Part shown: in pieces, positions 51,688 through 62,729 of the stretch
Layout of the letters: every line of letters begins with the position of its first letter
Numbering within the stretch: the first letter of the stretch is position 1
NCBI GenBank assembly: GCA_964035575.1
Contig: OZ037897.1
Location: 868,001 to 932,000, forward strand
Direction: 5' to 3'
Length of the DNA: 64,000 bases
From: Rhynchopus sp. YZ270_cl-10
Taxonomy: Eukaryota > Euglenozoa > Diplonemea > Diplonemida > Diplonemidae
Program-made: the position numbers and the translations under genes
The notes under the pieces: generated by a model
Database searches by the model: none
What the model saw: the letters and a program-made list of their open reading frames with translations, nothing else
What the model was told of the DNA's origin: nothing

Positions 51688-52465
51688 ATGGCAGGAGAAG
51701 GCGTAGGTGTGAGTGCAACAGGAGTCTTGGGGGTGTCTGATAGCGTCTGGATAGCTGTGGGGTTGTTGGCAGGTGCGCATGTACTGCTTTTTGTATGTCA
51801 TTTTCTATTTTTATCAAACCAAATGGATTGTAGGACTGCATGGTTGGGGTGTCTATCCCACGGTGCACCCGGTCCTATACCAAAGGTACACTGTTCACGA
51901 GAGGGCTTTGTACTTCAACTCTACCTCTTTCCATTATGAGATGTTTTTAGCACCCTCTATGCCTTCTTTTCGTCAGAAAAAGAATGTATATGAACCAACA
52001 AACATTATTAGATGTGTATGTGTTGACAGCAGTTGCGGGTAGTTCCCCAGAGTGGAGCATTGCTGTTCAACCCCCAAAGGGAATGTGAGTGATATGACCC
52101 CCAGTGATTGCGGGCAGTTTTCCTCCTTTTCTCTCAAGTAAGCAAACTGCCGTTGTCTTAACGACGTCGAAGAACGATCTATAGGTTCTTGGCATGGCAC
52201 CTTGAAACTCACGATGCTGTGTGTGTCATGAGAGACACATTTTTTCATCTTTTTAGGCCAATTTTTTGAAAATATATGAACATGAATCCATGAAAAATAT
52301 ACCCAGTAAAAAAATTCCACCATATCCTGCACTACGGGAATTATCCCCCCAAAAACTGACACTACACGCACCACATACCACCAACAGGTCATCGTTCTCG
52401 GTCAGGTCTTCACCACAGGCACCAAGACCGTTCCTGCCCGCAACAAGGGCTCCAAGCGTGAATAG
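51688..52465 (+). CDS. Small single-pass membrane protein (60 aa), 2 exons
   Basis: Exons 51688-51792 and 52388-52465 (donor GTATGT, acceptor AACAG, phase 0) encode 60 residues. The N-terminal half is Gly/Val/Ser-rich. One membrane segment crosses the exon junction: SVWIAVGLLAGAHVLLF in exon 1 continues as VIVLGQVF in exon 2. A basic tail follows, ending ARNKGSKRE. I do not recognise it; it resembles small ER or mitochondrial membrane subunits only in shape. The 595 bp intron carries module C at 51826-51930. The fact that splicing builds a continuous hydrophobic helix supports the model. Confidence 0.72.
51826..51930 (+). repeat. Hairpin repeat module C inside an intron
   Basis: AAATGGATTGTAGGACTGCA to GAGAGGGCTTTGTACTTCAA. 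It is very similar to 58913-59015. Confidence 0.8.
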
Positions 52466-53115
52466 CGACACTCTCTAGGGATTGCAGGCTCTTTCCTGCT
52501 GATGTCCGGGGTTGATGAGGGGTAGGTGAGCGGGTCTTAGATTCGGCGTGCTTTCGATTCGCGAGAAAAAAAAAGCAAAATAAAACAGCGTGTATTATGT
52601 GCCATGAGAACAGCGTCGTTTCTTTGCATATGGGAAGGCTTTCTTCCCCCAGCCTTCCCATGTCATATATTTTTTTTCCCCGCCGACTTTCTTTAGATGT
52701 GATGTGCCAGAGAGAGTGTGTAGTACATTATATTTTGGAGTTTTGTGTTTAATATTCCACGCAAAATCCTAGTAAAAACTTTTTTTTTACGTTAAACAGC
52801 AGGGTCCGTCCCCATGAACGAACGAACAAACGAATGAACGACGGCATTTCCCCCCCTTTTTTTTTTTAGTTTTAAATTCCGCCGTGCATATTATTTGTCA
52901 GTACCCACGCCGTACGTATGACATCCAAGAAGCCGAGCTTTTCAATTCTGAGACGGTGCTGTCTTCCTTACAGCGTTTTTTGATGCAATCAATGATCGCG
53001 TGTACTGACACAACTTTCCTTTTGGTACGGCAGTGACCGGGTTGCTCCTCCGCCCCCTTTACAACAATAAGACGTCCCTTACAGACATAGCATTTCTTAT
53101 ACCAAAGCCAAGACA
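52466..53115. other. Spacer, no gene seen
   Basis: T-rich spacer with (GAAC)n-like stretch AACGAACGAACAAACG near 52815. Confidence 0.5.
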
Positions 53116-54177
53116 ATGATGACCCGTGCCCTTGTTCTGCTCCTTGCGAGCGCTGTGGTGTCTGCGGACACAACTGTCGAGGGTGTGACCTTCACCGACG
53201 CAGAGAAGACTGCGACCCTCGAGGCGGCGAACAAGGCGTCGTGGGAGACGCTGCACTACACCTTCGACCTGCACGACTACAAGGCCACGAACGTTGTGAA
53301 CGGACGCACCTACGCCACACTCGACGAGCTGGCAGCGGTGAGCGGTGTGAACTATTTCGTGCTGAACCTCTTCAAGACGAAGGTGAGCGAGGTGTGCCCC
53401 CCTGCCACGCACTCTGTTCTCGATGCGAAGATTGTGAGCGCCGCTAACAACGTGATGTACCCCGTGCTTGTCACCATGGGTGGTCTGTCGGCAACTGCGG
53501 CGGAGGCTGTGTTCCGTGCACGCCCGATCTGCTCGGTGGCACAGCTGGAGAGCGTTCTGTCCTCCCAGGAGGTGCAGGTGCTGACGGACTTCGTGCTGCG
53601 CCCCGGAACGTGCTTCACCAACGACGACTGCGACGCGACACACACCTGCATGGGTGCACCGCACGACAACGTTGTGCCGTGGGGTCTGTGCGTTGTGAAG
53701 GCCGCCCCTGAGGGCATGGGTGCGACGTGCACGATCATCGAGAGCTGCAACACCGGGCTCGTCTGCGTGGGGCTCACCATGAACGCCCTGAGCGGATCGT
53801 GCGACTTTGCTTGGATGGGTGCCAACTTCTTTGGGCTCTCTGACGCTACCCCCACCTCGACCGTTGTTGTGCCTGTGTACGGCCAGGCCACCGTCCCCGT
53901 TGATGCTCTGCTCTCCGTGAACCCGTGGAGCGTGCAGAACCGCGAGAGCGTGAAGATTGTTGTTGAGGACCCGAACGGCACCCAGGTGACTGTGTTCGAC
54001 GGCCCTGAGCTTGCCAAGGTGAAGTCGTACGTGTCGATCCCGACCACGATCCAGGTGCCGCACAGCGGAGACGACACCATCAACGGCGCCTGGAAGATCA
54101 TTGTGACCAACCCCGGTGGTGTTGCCACAGGATCCATCACCGACATCAAGCTTGTCATGACGTCGCGTTTCGACTGA
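53116..54177 (+). CDS. Secreted Cys-rich protein with P-domain-like C-terminus
   Basis: 353 residues, intronless, GC-rich. A signal peptide (ALVLLLASAVVSA) leads. Residues about 35-90 and 115-160 contain two helix-hairpin-helix-like units (YATLDELAAVSGVNYFVL and CSVAQLESVLSSQEVQVL). A Cys-rich segment follows (CFTNDDCDATHTC, then CNTGLVCVG). The last 85 residues (VKIVVEDPNGTQVTVFDGP, then NGAWKIIVTNPGGVATGSI) match the P/Homo B domain that follows kexin and furin proteases and also occurs alone in secreted proteins. No protease domain is present. Likely extracellular; function unknown. The first of two adjacent ATGs is used. Confidence 0.82.
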   Translation: MMTRALVLLLASAVVSADTTVEGVTFTDAEKTATLEAANKASWETLHYTFDLHDYKATNVVNGRTYATLDELAAVSGVNYFVLNLFKTKVSEVCPPATHSVLDAKIVSAANNVMYPVLVTMGGLSATAAEAVFRARPICSVAQLESVLSSQEVQVLTDFVLRPGTCFTNDDCDATHTCMGAPHDNVVPWGLCVVKAAPEGMGATCTIIESCNTGLVCVGLTMNALSGSCDFAWMGANFFGLSDATPTSTVVVPVYGQATVPVDALLSVNPWSVQNRESVKIVVEDPNGTQVTVFDGPELAKVKSYVSIPTTIQVPHSGDDTINGAWKIIVTNPGGVATGSITDIKLVMTSRFD

Positions 54178-54254
54178 TGCGTCTTCGGTCACCCTCCTCC
54201 TCCCTCCTCCCTCCTCCAGACTGCAGACTAATTTTTTCATTTAATTACTTACCA

Positions 54255-54660
54255 TACCACCCCGATATTTTTGAAAAATGGCCCCACGTATTAGTGACCG
54301 GGCCCATATTTTTCAAAATTTAAGTGGTCAAAAAATTGTCCAATTTTTGAGATTGACCCCACCACTGCACGGGCGGATCCCAAAAATGCAAATAATGACC
54401 CTTTTCCACAACCTTCCTTCACCCCCCCGCTGTAGGGTAACCGAAGGTGAAGTCAATATTACAAACCCGGATTTTGAGGAAATTTTTGGCCGAAAATCGG
54501 CCCCAGCTATTAGTGACCGGGCTCATATTGTCCAAAACTTAAGTCATTAAAATTTTGTCCATTTTTCCAGATTGACCCCACCACTGACTGGGATTGGCTC
54601 AAAAATGCAAATAACGGCGTTTTCGCCTGTATTGTTGGTTACGAAACCCGTGCAGACTAG
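54255..54660 (+). repeat. Family G dispersed repeat, two tandem copies
   Basis: TATTAGTGACCGGGC, then a TTTAAGT or CTTAAGT stretch and GACCCCACCACTG occur at 54287-54370 and 54510-54590. Related to 30655-30770, 23614-23730 (inverse) and 45585-45655 (inverse). Confidence 0.7.
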
Positions 54661-54784
54661 CCATTTAATTAATTACTTACCAGACCCCCCAATCCTTAGT
54701 CTGCAGACTGCCCTCCTCCCCTTTTCCTTTCTTTGCTGTTTTTGTGCCGATTCATTAGTCGCACAAATAAGGCAATACTTTGAC

Positions 54785-55060
54785 TATATTTTTTCCACAT
54801 CTGTTTTAGGTGACGTTCAAGTGTGTCTTATGTTCATCTGAAAAAAAAACCTTTTTTTTTTTTTTGAAGACAGTGCCCTGCGTCCGCTGGTGTCCGGTGA
54901 GACGTTTGTGCACTTTTCAACATTCTCTTTTTTCGCGTGCGCAGCATTGACGACTCTATTTGATAGTGAGTCCGACCACCGTTTTAGTAGCGTATTGTGC
55001 ATGGTGCATGGTGTATGGTGTATGGTGCATGGTGCATGGTGCATGGTGCATGGTGTGGTT
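54785..55060 (+). repeat. Modules D-like and E, then heptamer array (GCATGGT)n
   Basis: TGTTTTAG then GTGACGTTCAAGTGTGTC at 54808, module E at 54885 (GTCCGCTGGTGTCCGGTGAG), and eight or so copies of GCATGGT/GTATGGT at 55001-55054. Confidence 0.7.
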
Positions 55061-56410
55061 TGCTTGGCCCGAGAGTCATATGAGTGTCTCACCCCCAGCC
55101 ACAAGCGGGCTGGGTGTGATGGATTGTTGTATTGCTGTTGCACGCTTCCCCCTCCCTCTCTCCCCCCCTTCTCCCCATCAGCCTTTCAATGGCATTCCAG
55201 GAGAACCATGCCCCCTATTATCCCCTATATCATCACTTTTTGCGCTTTTTGCGTATTTCTTCCTTTCTCTTTGTTTTTTTTTTCCTCCCGTTGCCAAGGC
55301 AACTCAATTCCGCTGCCAGAAGAAATGTGCTCCCTCAGTACAAAAAAATCTTTCTGCAAGGAACGCTTTCATTTTTGCTTTTTTTTAAAATATTTTTCCA
55401 ACTCACCTCTTCAGAATTCCAGTAGGGAGTTTTTCGCTTTGTGTGTCAAACGATTTTTTTTTTTTAAACCTATTTCTTGTGATTGAAGCGAGAGGGAATG
55501 TAAATGTGGTCAATACAAGAAACGGATGAACATTGTTGAAACACAAAAAAAGATACAGTGGAGATTTGCACAAAACTGTGGCAACACAACCGAGGCAAAC
55601 TACACTACTCCAACAATTTATCAAAATAAGCAGAATAGTAAGAACGGGCAAAATAAACGCATTTTTCGTCGATTTGCACAATCCCTCCTGTATTAGGTGC
55701 GATTGGTGGTCATACCATACCGTTGAACTATGTCTCCTTTAAAGCAAGCTCTTTGAAGGATAAAAAAACTGACAAAAAGAGGTAAAAAAAATAATGAAAA
55801 CACTCCTTCCTTTCTCCCTGTTCATCATATCCATGAACGTGGTCCCCTGGTCTCTTCACCGCAATATAAACACTTTAGAACACGGCTTCATCTGATAGCA
55901 TTTTTTTTTTTTTGGCCGTCTCACAATTGGTGTATGCAACAACGACAGTTTCTTCATTTCACCTTCCTCCAAAGGTGCTTCGCAGTCGTCAGCCTCTTCT
56001 GTCTTCATGGTTGATGAAAGGTTGATGTTCAACGTTATTGCTTAAAGGAGTTTCCGAGGGTGCCGACTCGCTATCATCAATTTCTGTTTACGCCACGTCA
56101 CATATTTTCCCTCCATGCTGTCAACCACATTTCGATTGCTCCGGAAACTCTCATTTTCATAACTTCTCACACCTTCCTCATGGGAAGTAAGATTCACCAA
56201 ACGGGTCGTCCAACCAATCCATTTCCCTCCTGATAGCTGAGTCAAACCCTTTTTCAGCTCCCCCTCTTTGGTACCATATTCGCAAAGAATTACCCCCCCC
56301 TATCAAAACGCACCCCCTTCTAGGACCATATATCACCCGGTGTAGGGTGTGCTGCGTACACCTTGCTGCTTTCCTTTTCCATTTTTTTTTTTTTAATATC
56401 ATAACACACA
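55061..56410. other. Spacer, no supported gene
   Basis: 1.35 kb with low-complexity open frames only. On the minus strand, 56178-56262 reads EKGFDSAIRREMDWLDDPFG and is protein-like. It has no partner exon that I can define and faces the gene at 56411. Confidence 0.4.
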
Positions 56411-57558
56411 ATGAAGCCTACTGCCTTTGTGCATGCCTTGGCGCCTACCAGAAGCGCCATGCGTGGAGCGCTCTCGGCAACACGCCCGGTGCAAGTTGGT
56501 CTGTGGCCCAACCGGATGATTGACTACTTCCACTGGAAGAGGGCTGAGTACATGGATGACCACGATGTGGCAACAGTGGCGGCACCTGGGGGGCAGAACC
56601 CAAGGAATATGTTTTGGTGGAGAAGGTGGGGCGCGTTGATTGTGGGGACAGAGACAAGGATGTTTATGAAGGACAACATATACGCGGAGGAGCAGCCGTT
56701 GAAGTTTAAGCATCCGGTTCCTGGGGCACATGGGGATCGGTTTTCTCATAGTTGGAACACCGAACCGGGGGCCAACCATGAAGAGAAGTGGGCGAAGGAC
56801 AACTGGGAGAAGCGTAACCTCACCCCTGAGCAACTTGCGGCGAAGTACGGCATCTACATCCAGCCGACCGACCCATATGATATCATTCAGGCAAAGATCG
56901 TCCACGGTCTCTGGATTGGTGCCCTGCTTCTCTTTCTCTACCATGACGACGAGTTTGGTATCTTCTCTCACGCTAACATGGACGATTTCATCAGAGAGAT
57001 GAACGGATTCGACGACGTAACAATAGAGGACGCATGCCTCGAACAGTGGGCACACCCCTTCATCACAACGACCTACATTGCAAAAGGAAATATGAGTGTC
57101 ATGTGGAGGCCGATTGTTTACGTATGCAAATTGAAGAAACATTTTTTTGCAAACCACTGTAGATATTGACCATAAGACTTTCCTCCCTTTTTGTTTCTGT
57201 GGTTTCATCTGGATGGTGAGGACAGTGGGTCGGTCGGAGGTGGCCTGCATCAACTACAGTTTGTTTGATGCAGGCTTTTAATTACGAATGTGAGCAAGGT
57301 GGCTAAGAGACTTAGGATCATTTTATAAACTTTTCTTTGTTTTTTTTTTTCTGTATAAACGCACTGTGTACTTTCTGTGTTCTTGCTTCTTCTTTGCTTA
57401 TGAAAGAAAGTGCACACTACGTTTTCTATTTTTATTTTTATTTTTGGTGTTCACGAAACCCACCACATAAACCTCCCCCAGAAACTTTCCCAATATACCA
57501 ACCTATCCTCACAACCACATACCACTACCCTACACAGAAAAATTCCCTGCAGGAGTAA
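56411..57558 (+). CDS. Probable mitochondrial inner-membrane protein, 2 exons
   Basis: Exon 1 56411-57121 (237 codons) ends at a GTATGC donor. A 6-codon last exon (KNSLQE) at 57538-57558 after TACACAG is plausible and in phase. The N-terminus (KPTAFVHALAPTRSAMRGAL) has the R/A/S composition of a mitochondrial presequence. One membrane segment is visible (AKIVHGLWIGALLLFLYH, about residue 165). Aromatic and acidic motifs (NRMIDYFHWKRAEYMDDHD, RNMFWWRRWGALIVGTETR) look like a respiratory-complex accessory subunit, but I do not recognise the family. The intron contains module A (57200-57260) and module D (57297). Confidence 0.65.
57190..57345 (+). repeat. Hairpin repeat modules A and D inside an intron
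   Basis: A: TTTCATCTGGATGGTGAGGA to GCCTGCATCAACTAC. D at 57297 has a shortened hairpin, CTAAGAGACTTAG, in which the stem is kept although the loop is deleted. Confidence 0.7.
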
Positions 57559-58864
57559 GCTTTTCAAGCCGTTGTTTTTCCCTCTATATGTTGGTGGGTG
57601 GGTGGGAGGGGTGGGGTGGGGTGGGGTTATCGATACGAACTTAAACAATCTCTCTAGTTGGGTGGGTCTGGGTTGGTGGGTTGATGAGGGGCGATATTTT
57701 TTTCTTTTCTTTCTTAGGTGACGAAGCCGGTTCATCTGATCAGACCCTTCTTTTTGTTTTATATTCATTTTTAACACATTTGTTTGACCTAAATTGGTCT
57801 TTTGTTACACAACAAGCAACATTTGCTTGGTAACAACACCACCCATGTAGAGGTTTCGGGAGGGTTTATCTTATTAACTTTACCCGATATTTATTTAAAT
57901 GAGGGCTATTTAAAAGGGGGGTGGGGGTCAAAAAACAATACGGTTGCTGTGGTACCACCACGAAAATTAATCATTTGATTAGAACAGTGTTCTGCGGGGA
58001 GGCTTGATGACATCTTGATTTGTCCAATTTTCCTTCTGCAGTGCACTAAAGCAAACGCCTCGAAAAAAGGGGCAAAAAAAATAAATAAAAAACGCTGCAC
58101 AACCTCTCCCCCCCCTAAAGTATGTCCTTTTTTTTAAAAGGAAAGGGTATTTTCTGGGATTTTTTATCAGATGTGTGTACACGAGAGTCACATTTCATCT
58201 TTTCAAAGTTTTCTTCAGGTGACTAAGCACAAAGAGGCTTCGGGTCATCTTATAAACTTTTCTTTCTTTTTGTGTTATTCGTGAATAGGGAGGTTAGTGG
58301 AAGAATCGAAGAGAAAAATGGTGAAGGGAAATGGGGGGGAAATGTCGTAGTGTGAGGGGGCGATGAAGGGGCTTTTTGTAATTTAGATGATTGAGGGCGA
58401 GGGGATTTTTTTTTTTCTTGTTTCTCGTGGTGACGAAACAACGAAAGGGCTGAGGGTCATACATGTCCCCAGGGTCTCTTTTCTTGTAATCGCGGGTTTC
58501 CTATTTGGCCCAGTCACCCTCATCCTCACAACCCACCCTTGTTTGAGGTCTGTGTGGCCGTCAGGCATGTTCGTCTTTCGGAGCCTTTCTATGTGGTTTT
58601 GGTGTGTGTTTCACGATCCGTTCCGTATTTTTCATTTTTTAAAAAAGGAGTAAAAAAAAAAAATAGTGGAGCACACTCTAGGGTGGCTACACTAATACAA
58701 ACCAAGTTTTCAAAAAAAAAAAAAAACAACAAAAGCCGAAAATAATGCGGAAAGCCCCCCTCCCCGAGGCTCTTTTTTCCCCTCTTTTTTTCTATTCCCG
58801 TTATTGGAGCAGTCACTGAGTGTGTCTTGTACAACTGTTTTCCGTCAGTCCCTGCCGTACGTCC
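57559..58864. other. Spacer with module D copies
   Basis: D-like repeats lie at 57716 (after TTTCTTAG) and 58216 (after TTCTTCAG: GTGACTAAGCACAAAGAGGC). There is a (GGTGG)n stretch at 57590-57625. No gene supported. Confidence 0.5.
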
Positions 58865-59020
58865 TGGCTGATGAGTGGAAGCGGGAGTAGAGCATATCAG
58901 ATGTAAACCACGAAATGGATTGTAGGACTTGCATGGTTGGGGATGTCCACCCCCTCCGGTACCGGTCATACCAAAGGTACATTGTTCACGAGAGGGCTTT
59001 TGTATTTCAAGTCTACTCAT
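58865..59020 (+). repeat. Hairpin repeat module C, long form
   Basis: CTGATGAGTGGAAGCGG, then GAAATGGATTGTAGGACTTG to GAGAGGGCTTTTGTATTTCA. It is followed by a T-run and lies 140 bases before the EF-hand gene. Confidence 0.75.
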
Positions 59021-59158
59021 TTTTTTTTTTTTTTGTCCAATCCCCACCACCACCAACCAGGTGCGCCCACTTCCCTTCCAACACACACACACACCTTGCC
59101 CTTTCGGAAAACACCTAGATTTCCTGCCCCCTTTTTTGCACCACCCCCTTTTTCTAAG

Positions 59159-59594
59159 ATGGCAACCGTCCAGGCCAAGGTGAACCCCTTCATCACGGGA
59201 CACAACAACAACAGACACCTTAGCCCTGAGGAGATGGAGAACAACATTGGCGGGCTGCCCATCACAGAGACCCGTCTGAAGGAGCTGTTCAACACATTCG
59301 ACAAGGACGGGTCCGGCTTCCTCGAACGCGAGGAGGTGAAGCGCCTCTACAAGGAGTTCGACAACTTCGGCGTTTCCTACAGCGACCGCGAAGTCGATTC
59401 GCAGATTGCAAAATACGCAGTCCTCCAGTATGCTTTACACCCCCTTTTTTTTGAAGGTTTTGATTTATTTCTGATCGGAACCCAAATTCTCCATATGGCT
59501 CAGTCCATAAACCCCCACCTGAAAGGTAAACCTCAGCAACTATTTGGATATTATCAAATATGTACTAGGACGTTCTGTTCGATTTTTGTTTTAA
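59159..59594 (+). CDS. EF-hand calcium-binding protein, C-terminus uncertain
   Basis: Exon 1 is 59159-59427 (89 codons plus 2 bases, donor GTATGC). One clear EF-hand loop is visible, DKDGSGFLEREE, with acidic or oxygen side chains at positions 1, 3, 5, 9 and 12, between helices ETRLKELFNTF and VKRLYKEFDNFG. The expected helix DREVDSQIAKYAVL follows, but the second loop that should come next is not found. The only in-phase small exon seen is 59537-59594 (NYLDIIKYVLGRSVRF), which lies in one arm of an inverted repeat and is not EF-hand-like. The gene converges on a minus-strand gene ending at 59855. Calcium sensor role inferred from exon 1. Confidence 0.7.
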
Positions 59595-59660
59595 TGGATT
59601 CGGAGTAATTCATTAAAACAAAAATCGAGCAAAAAGACCGAGTACAAATTTGATGGATCC
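59547..59660. repeat. Foldback element with 50-base arms
   Basis: CGATTTTTGTTTTAATG and its inverse complement pair perfectly around a 14-base loop. The similarity continues outward with a few mismatches through ATCAAATATGTACT / ATCAAATTTGTACT to GGAT. It overlaps the candidate last exon of the EF-hand gene. Confidence 0.85.
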
Positions 59661-59854
59661 CCCCCCGAGAGGTAAATAAGTTACCGGTAACCCGAATTGC
59701 CGGTAATTCCATAAGGATTCCTTAAGAAACACGGAAAAAAGCAAAAAAAAAAAAAAAAACATCAAAAGAGGGGGCACTTTAATTTATCATTTGGAAACCC
59801 TTCCCACTTTACGCGTTGTTCATTTTTGTCTTTTTTATTCTCAAAAAAATCGGT

Positions 59855-60615
59855 TCATCCAATCGTGCCGGTTGCCGAGAGGCAGGCCAGGGTCCTCTTC
59901 TGCAATCTCAGGTGCCCATTGGGGCTGACCAACTCCACCATCAGAGGTACGCTCGTCCTGTATAAATAAGATAAGAAGTAAAAACTACTAGCTATTTTCG
60001 GCCCTCCCGCCGGACCCGGAGGGAGCACTCGAGTGCAGGAAGAAAAATTGCCCGAGGGCCGAAGTTCAAGCATACCGCAATGAGCACAAACCCGCAGACC
60101 CCCAATTGCTGGGTACTGCACCAAGCGCGTCAATCGCTGTCGCGACGTCCTCGGCCTCGATGGCGCGGAGCATGCGTGCGCAGTACTCCTGTCGGGTGTG
60201 CGGGTTCGCCCCGCCACGCCAGATGGCGAGCTTTGCCACCTGCTGCGCTACGTCCGAGTAGGACATGCACGTGCCGTACGTCGGCTCGTCTCTGTACGTA
60301 AAGGGATCGTGTGGTCTTGTGTTTTGAACAATACTTTTCTTCCTCGTGGTTCGCGGAGGTGTTTACGGATGTCAGCATTTTTTTTTCTTTTTTTTTTTTT
60401 TTAGTCGTGTGTGCATTGAATTGGTCTGATGTTTGTCTGTGTGGGTCTCGCAGAGTGGGTAGTAATTTAATAGGGATAAACAAACAAGGAAACCTACCTC
60501 ACATCCCAACAGCGATGGGCGTGTCGATTTTGAGGAATTTTGCTGTGTCATTCTCAGCATCGCGCAACGTTGATGCAGCGTAGGACAGACCATGAATGTA
60601 GAGAATATTGATTTC
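59855..60615 (-). CDS. Unidentified minus-strand gene, last three exons
   Basis: On the minus strand, exons 60615-60503, 60291-60076 and 59957-59855 join with agreeing phases (donors GTGAGG and GTATGC; acceptors GGTAG, TACAG and TACAG). The joined frame reads EINILYIHGLSYAASTLRDA, TAKFLKIDTPIAVG, DEPTYGTCMSYSDVAQQVAK, HTRQEYCARMLRAIEAEDVA and, last, TSVPLMVELVSPNGHLRLQK, ending ACLSATGTIG. The composition is that of a folded cytosolic protein. I do not recognise it. Upstream exons beyond 60615 were not found, so the start is missing. It is the only gene read from the minus strand in this window apart from transposon relics. Confidence 0.55.
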
Positions 60616-61487
60616 CTACCTTTATATTCAGACGAAGAAGAAAACAAAAAAACAAAAACAAAAAAAAACAAAACAAAACAAAATCGCACTTTAGCCCCTC
60701 CCCTCCCCTCCCCTCCCCCTTGCATATTTACACTACCCATATGTGATTATTTACCCCGAGGATCCCCCCCCCCCCCTTTTTTTTGTCTTTCCTAAAGGTG
60801 ACTAAGCAACGAGAGGCTTAGGATTACCTTTCAAAAAAATAACTATTTCAATGAAATAAAGTGAACATTATTTTTCGCGAGGTGGGTGGGTACAAACTGA
60901 AACTGAAAACTTCACAAGCGAAGCGAAGTGTTATCATTGAAGCTGAATGATGTCACAAAGCGTTAGCGAATGAGGGGATCACGTTATTCTCAGTTTGTGC
61001 ACTCACACCCAATCATCGAAGTTAAAATGAAGTTCGCTTTAGTTTGGGATACGTTACTTTATTGTTGGATTATTATCTGCTCGCTATTGTATACGAGAGA
61101 AGAGATACACCTCGTCTTTTCCAGTTTTTTTTCTTCTTCTTCTTTGTCAATACAGGATGGGATGAATGTGTTGTAAGAAGAAAGAGTTAGAGAGTGGGGA
61201 GAGAGAGAGAGAGAGATTCATATAATCTGGAATTTTTTAAAAATAGGGGGAAAAAAATGCCATCGTCCTTTTGGCTTTGGTTATCATCCCCTCTTCCCTC
61301 CCTCTTTATTTTTTTTGTGTGACCAAAAAATACAATGAAATACACATTCTGCGCAAAAAGAAGAAAAAAGAAAAAAAAAAAGAAAAAGAAAAAATGCAAT
61401 ACCGACAAAGTTTTCCCCTCAATCCCTTCCCCCTCCCTATCGAGCTCTGATTTGCTTCTGCAAAGGAAAGAGTGGAGATAGTGATCT

Positions 61488-61518
<31 letters not shown>

Positions 61519-62729
61519 GTACTCAGGTAGCTACGTAGCCTTCAGGGAGGCAATCGTGTGCTAATACAGAAAGTATCAGTCAAGGCTGTCCTTACAGACG
61601 CATGCCAAAGCGGCCGCCACATGGGTGTGGACTTAAGATTGAAGTTTCATCATTATCTTTTGTTTTTTGTTTTTTTTTTTTCAAAAAAAAAAAAAAAAAC
61701 AAAAAACAAAAGACAAAACAAAAACCACCACATTGTCCCCCATCCTCCTTTTTTTTTAATTTGGTTTTTTTTTTCGGAGGGGTAATTCTATTTATCTATG
61801 ATTTTTCTTTTCTCGGACCCATTTATTCGAATACAATGGATTTTTCATATATTTTTTTTGTACCATTTTCGTTGACCAATTTTTCACTGTAAACTATATG
61901 TACTTCGGTGGTTTCGTTGTTGTTTGTGTCGAGAGGCACATTCGTTTGACATTTTATTTTTATTTTATTTTTGATTGTCAAAAAAAAATGTTTAATTGAT
62001 TACCTCGTCGAAAATTATGTTTATTTCGGTTTGATTTATAACAACTATCAGCAAAACTCAAAAATAGGTTCCATCATTGGTGCTTTCGGAAGTCGGTCAA
62101 CGACCTGTCAATATCGACCCCTCTCGGAGCACCAATCATCTGCAAATCTCTAGTACCCTTATTTCAGGGGACGAATGCCGTTCCCCTTTACTACCTACTA
62201 CTTCACTAAAGATGACGTTAGGTGGACACTACTTAATTTGAAAGCTGTACGTCTGTACACGTGTGACAATACACTCGTGTACACACTACCGAGGGATTTC
62301 GGTTCCTCATTGTAACTTTTTTGTTTTTGTTTTTTACTCTTCAAAAAAGTGTTTTTTTATACCCTTTGTCAGTTATTGCTTTTCTTCAATATCCCCATCC
62401 ACTCCCACAGCCTCATTCCCCACCCAATCCTTCAATTCACCTTCCAACAAAAAAAGAAGAAAAAAAAAATACCAAAGAAAATACAGAAGTGTCTACGGCA
62501 CAGCCCTCTTCCCCTTCTCCTCCTCCCCTCAACCTTTTTAACAAAACCCCCCTCTTCTCTCCAACATTAACCCCACACTAGGTTCGTTCCCCTCTCCCAC
62601 CCCGACCACCCTCCTCTCCCTGGGGATACACTACCGCCGACATTATAATTTTATTTTTGAAAAAATATTGACATCTGCAGATCTTTTTTTGGATCCAGAT
62701 TTTAAAAAAAAATATTTTTTTTCTTTTGA
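60616..62729. other. Gene-poor low-complexity region
   Basis: Module D at 60796 after CTAAAG, a (GA)n run at 61198-61216, a T-run of about 28 bases near 61491, and a foldback of T and A runs at 61656-61712. Part of the minus-strand gene may start here, but no further exon is convincing. Confidence 0.45.
61656..61712. repeat. T/A foldback (inverted repeat)
   Basis: CTTTTGTTTTTTG followed by T12 pairs with A17 followed by CAAAAAACAAAAG, over almost no loop. It could extrude as a hairpin or could be a sequencing or assembly product. Confidence 0.8.

Noticed and set aside
55920-56285. Minus-strand exons reading MKTEEADDCEAPLEEGEMKK and EKGFDSAIRREMDWLDDPFG
   Set aside because: Protein-like, but they cannot be joined in a consistent splice pattern and would face an overlapping plus-strand gene.
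60080-60301. Plus-strand 73-codon frame rich in Arg, Pro and Cys
   Set aside because: The minus strand gives a spliced, protein-like sequence over the same bases.
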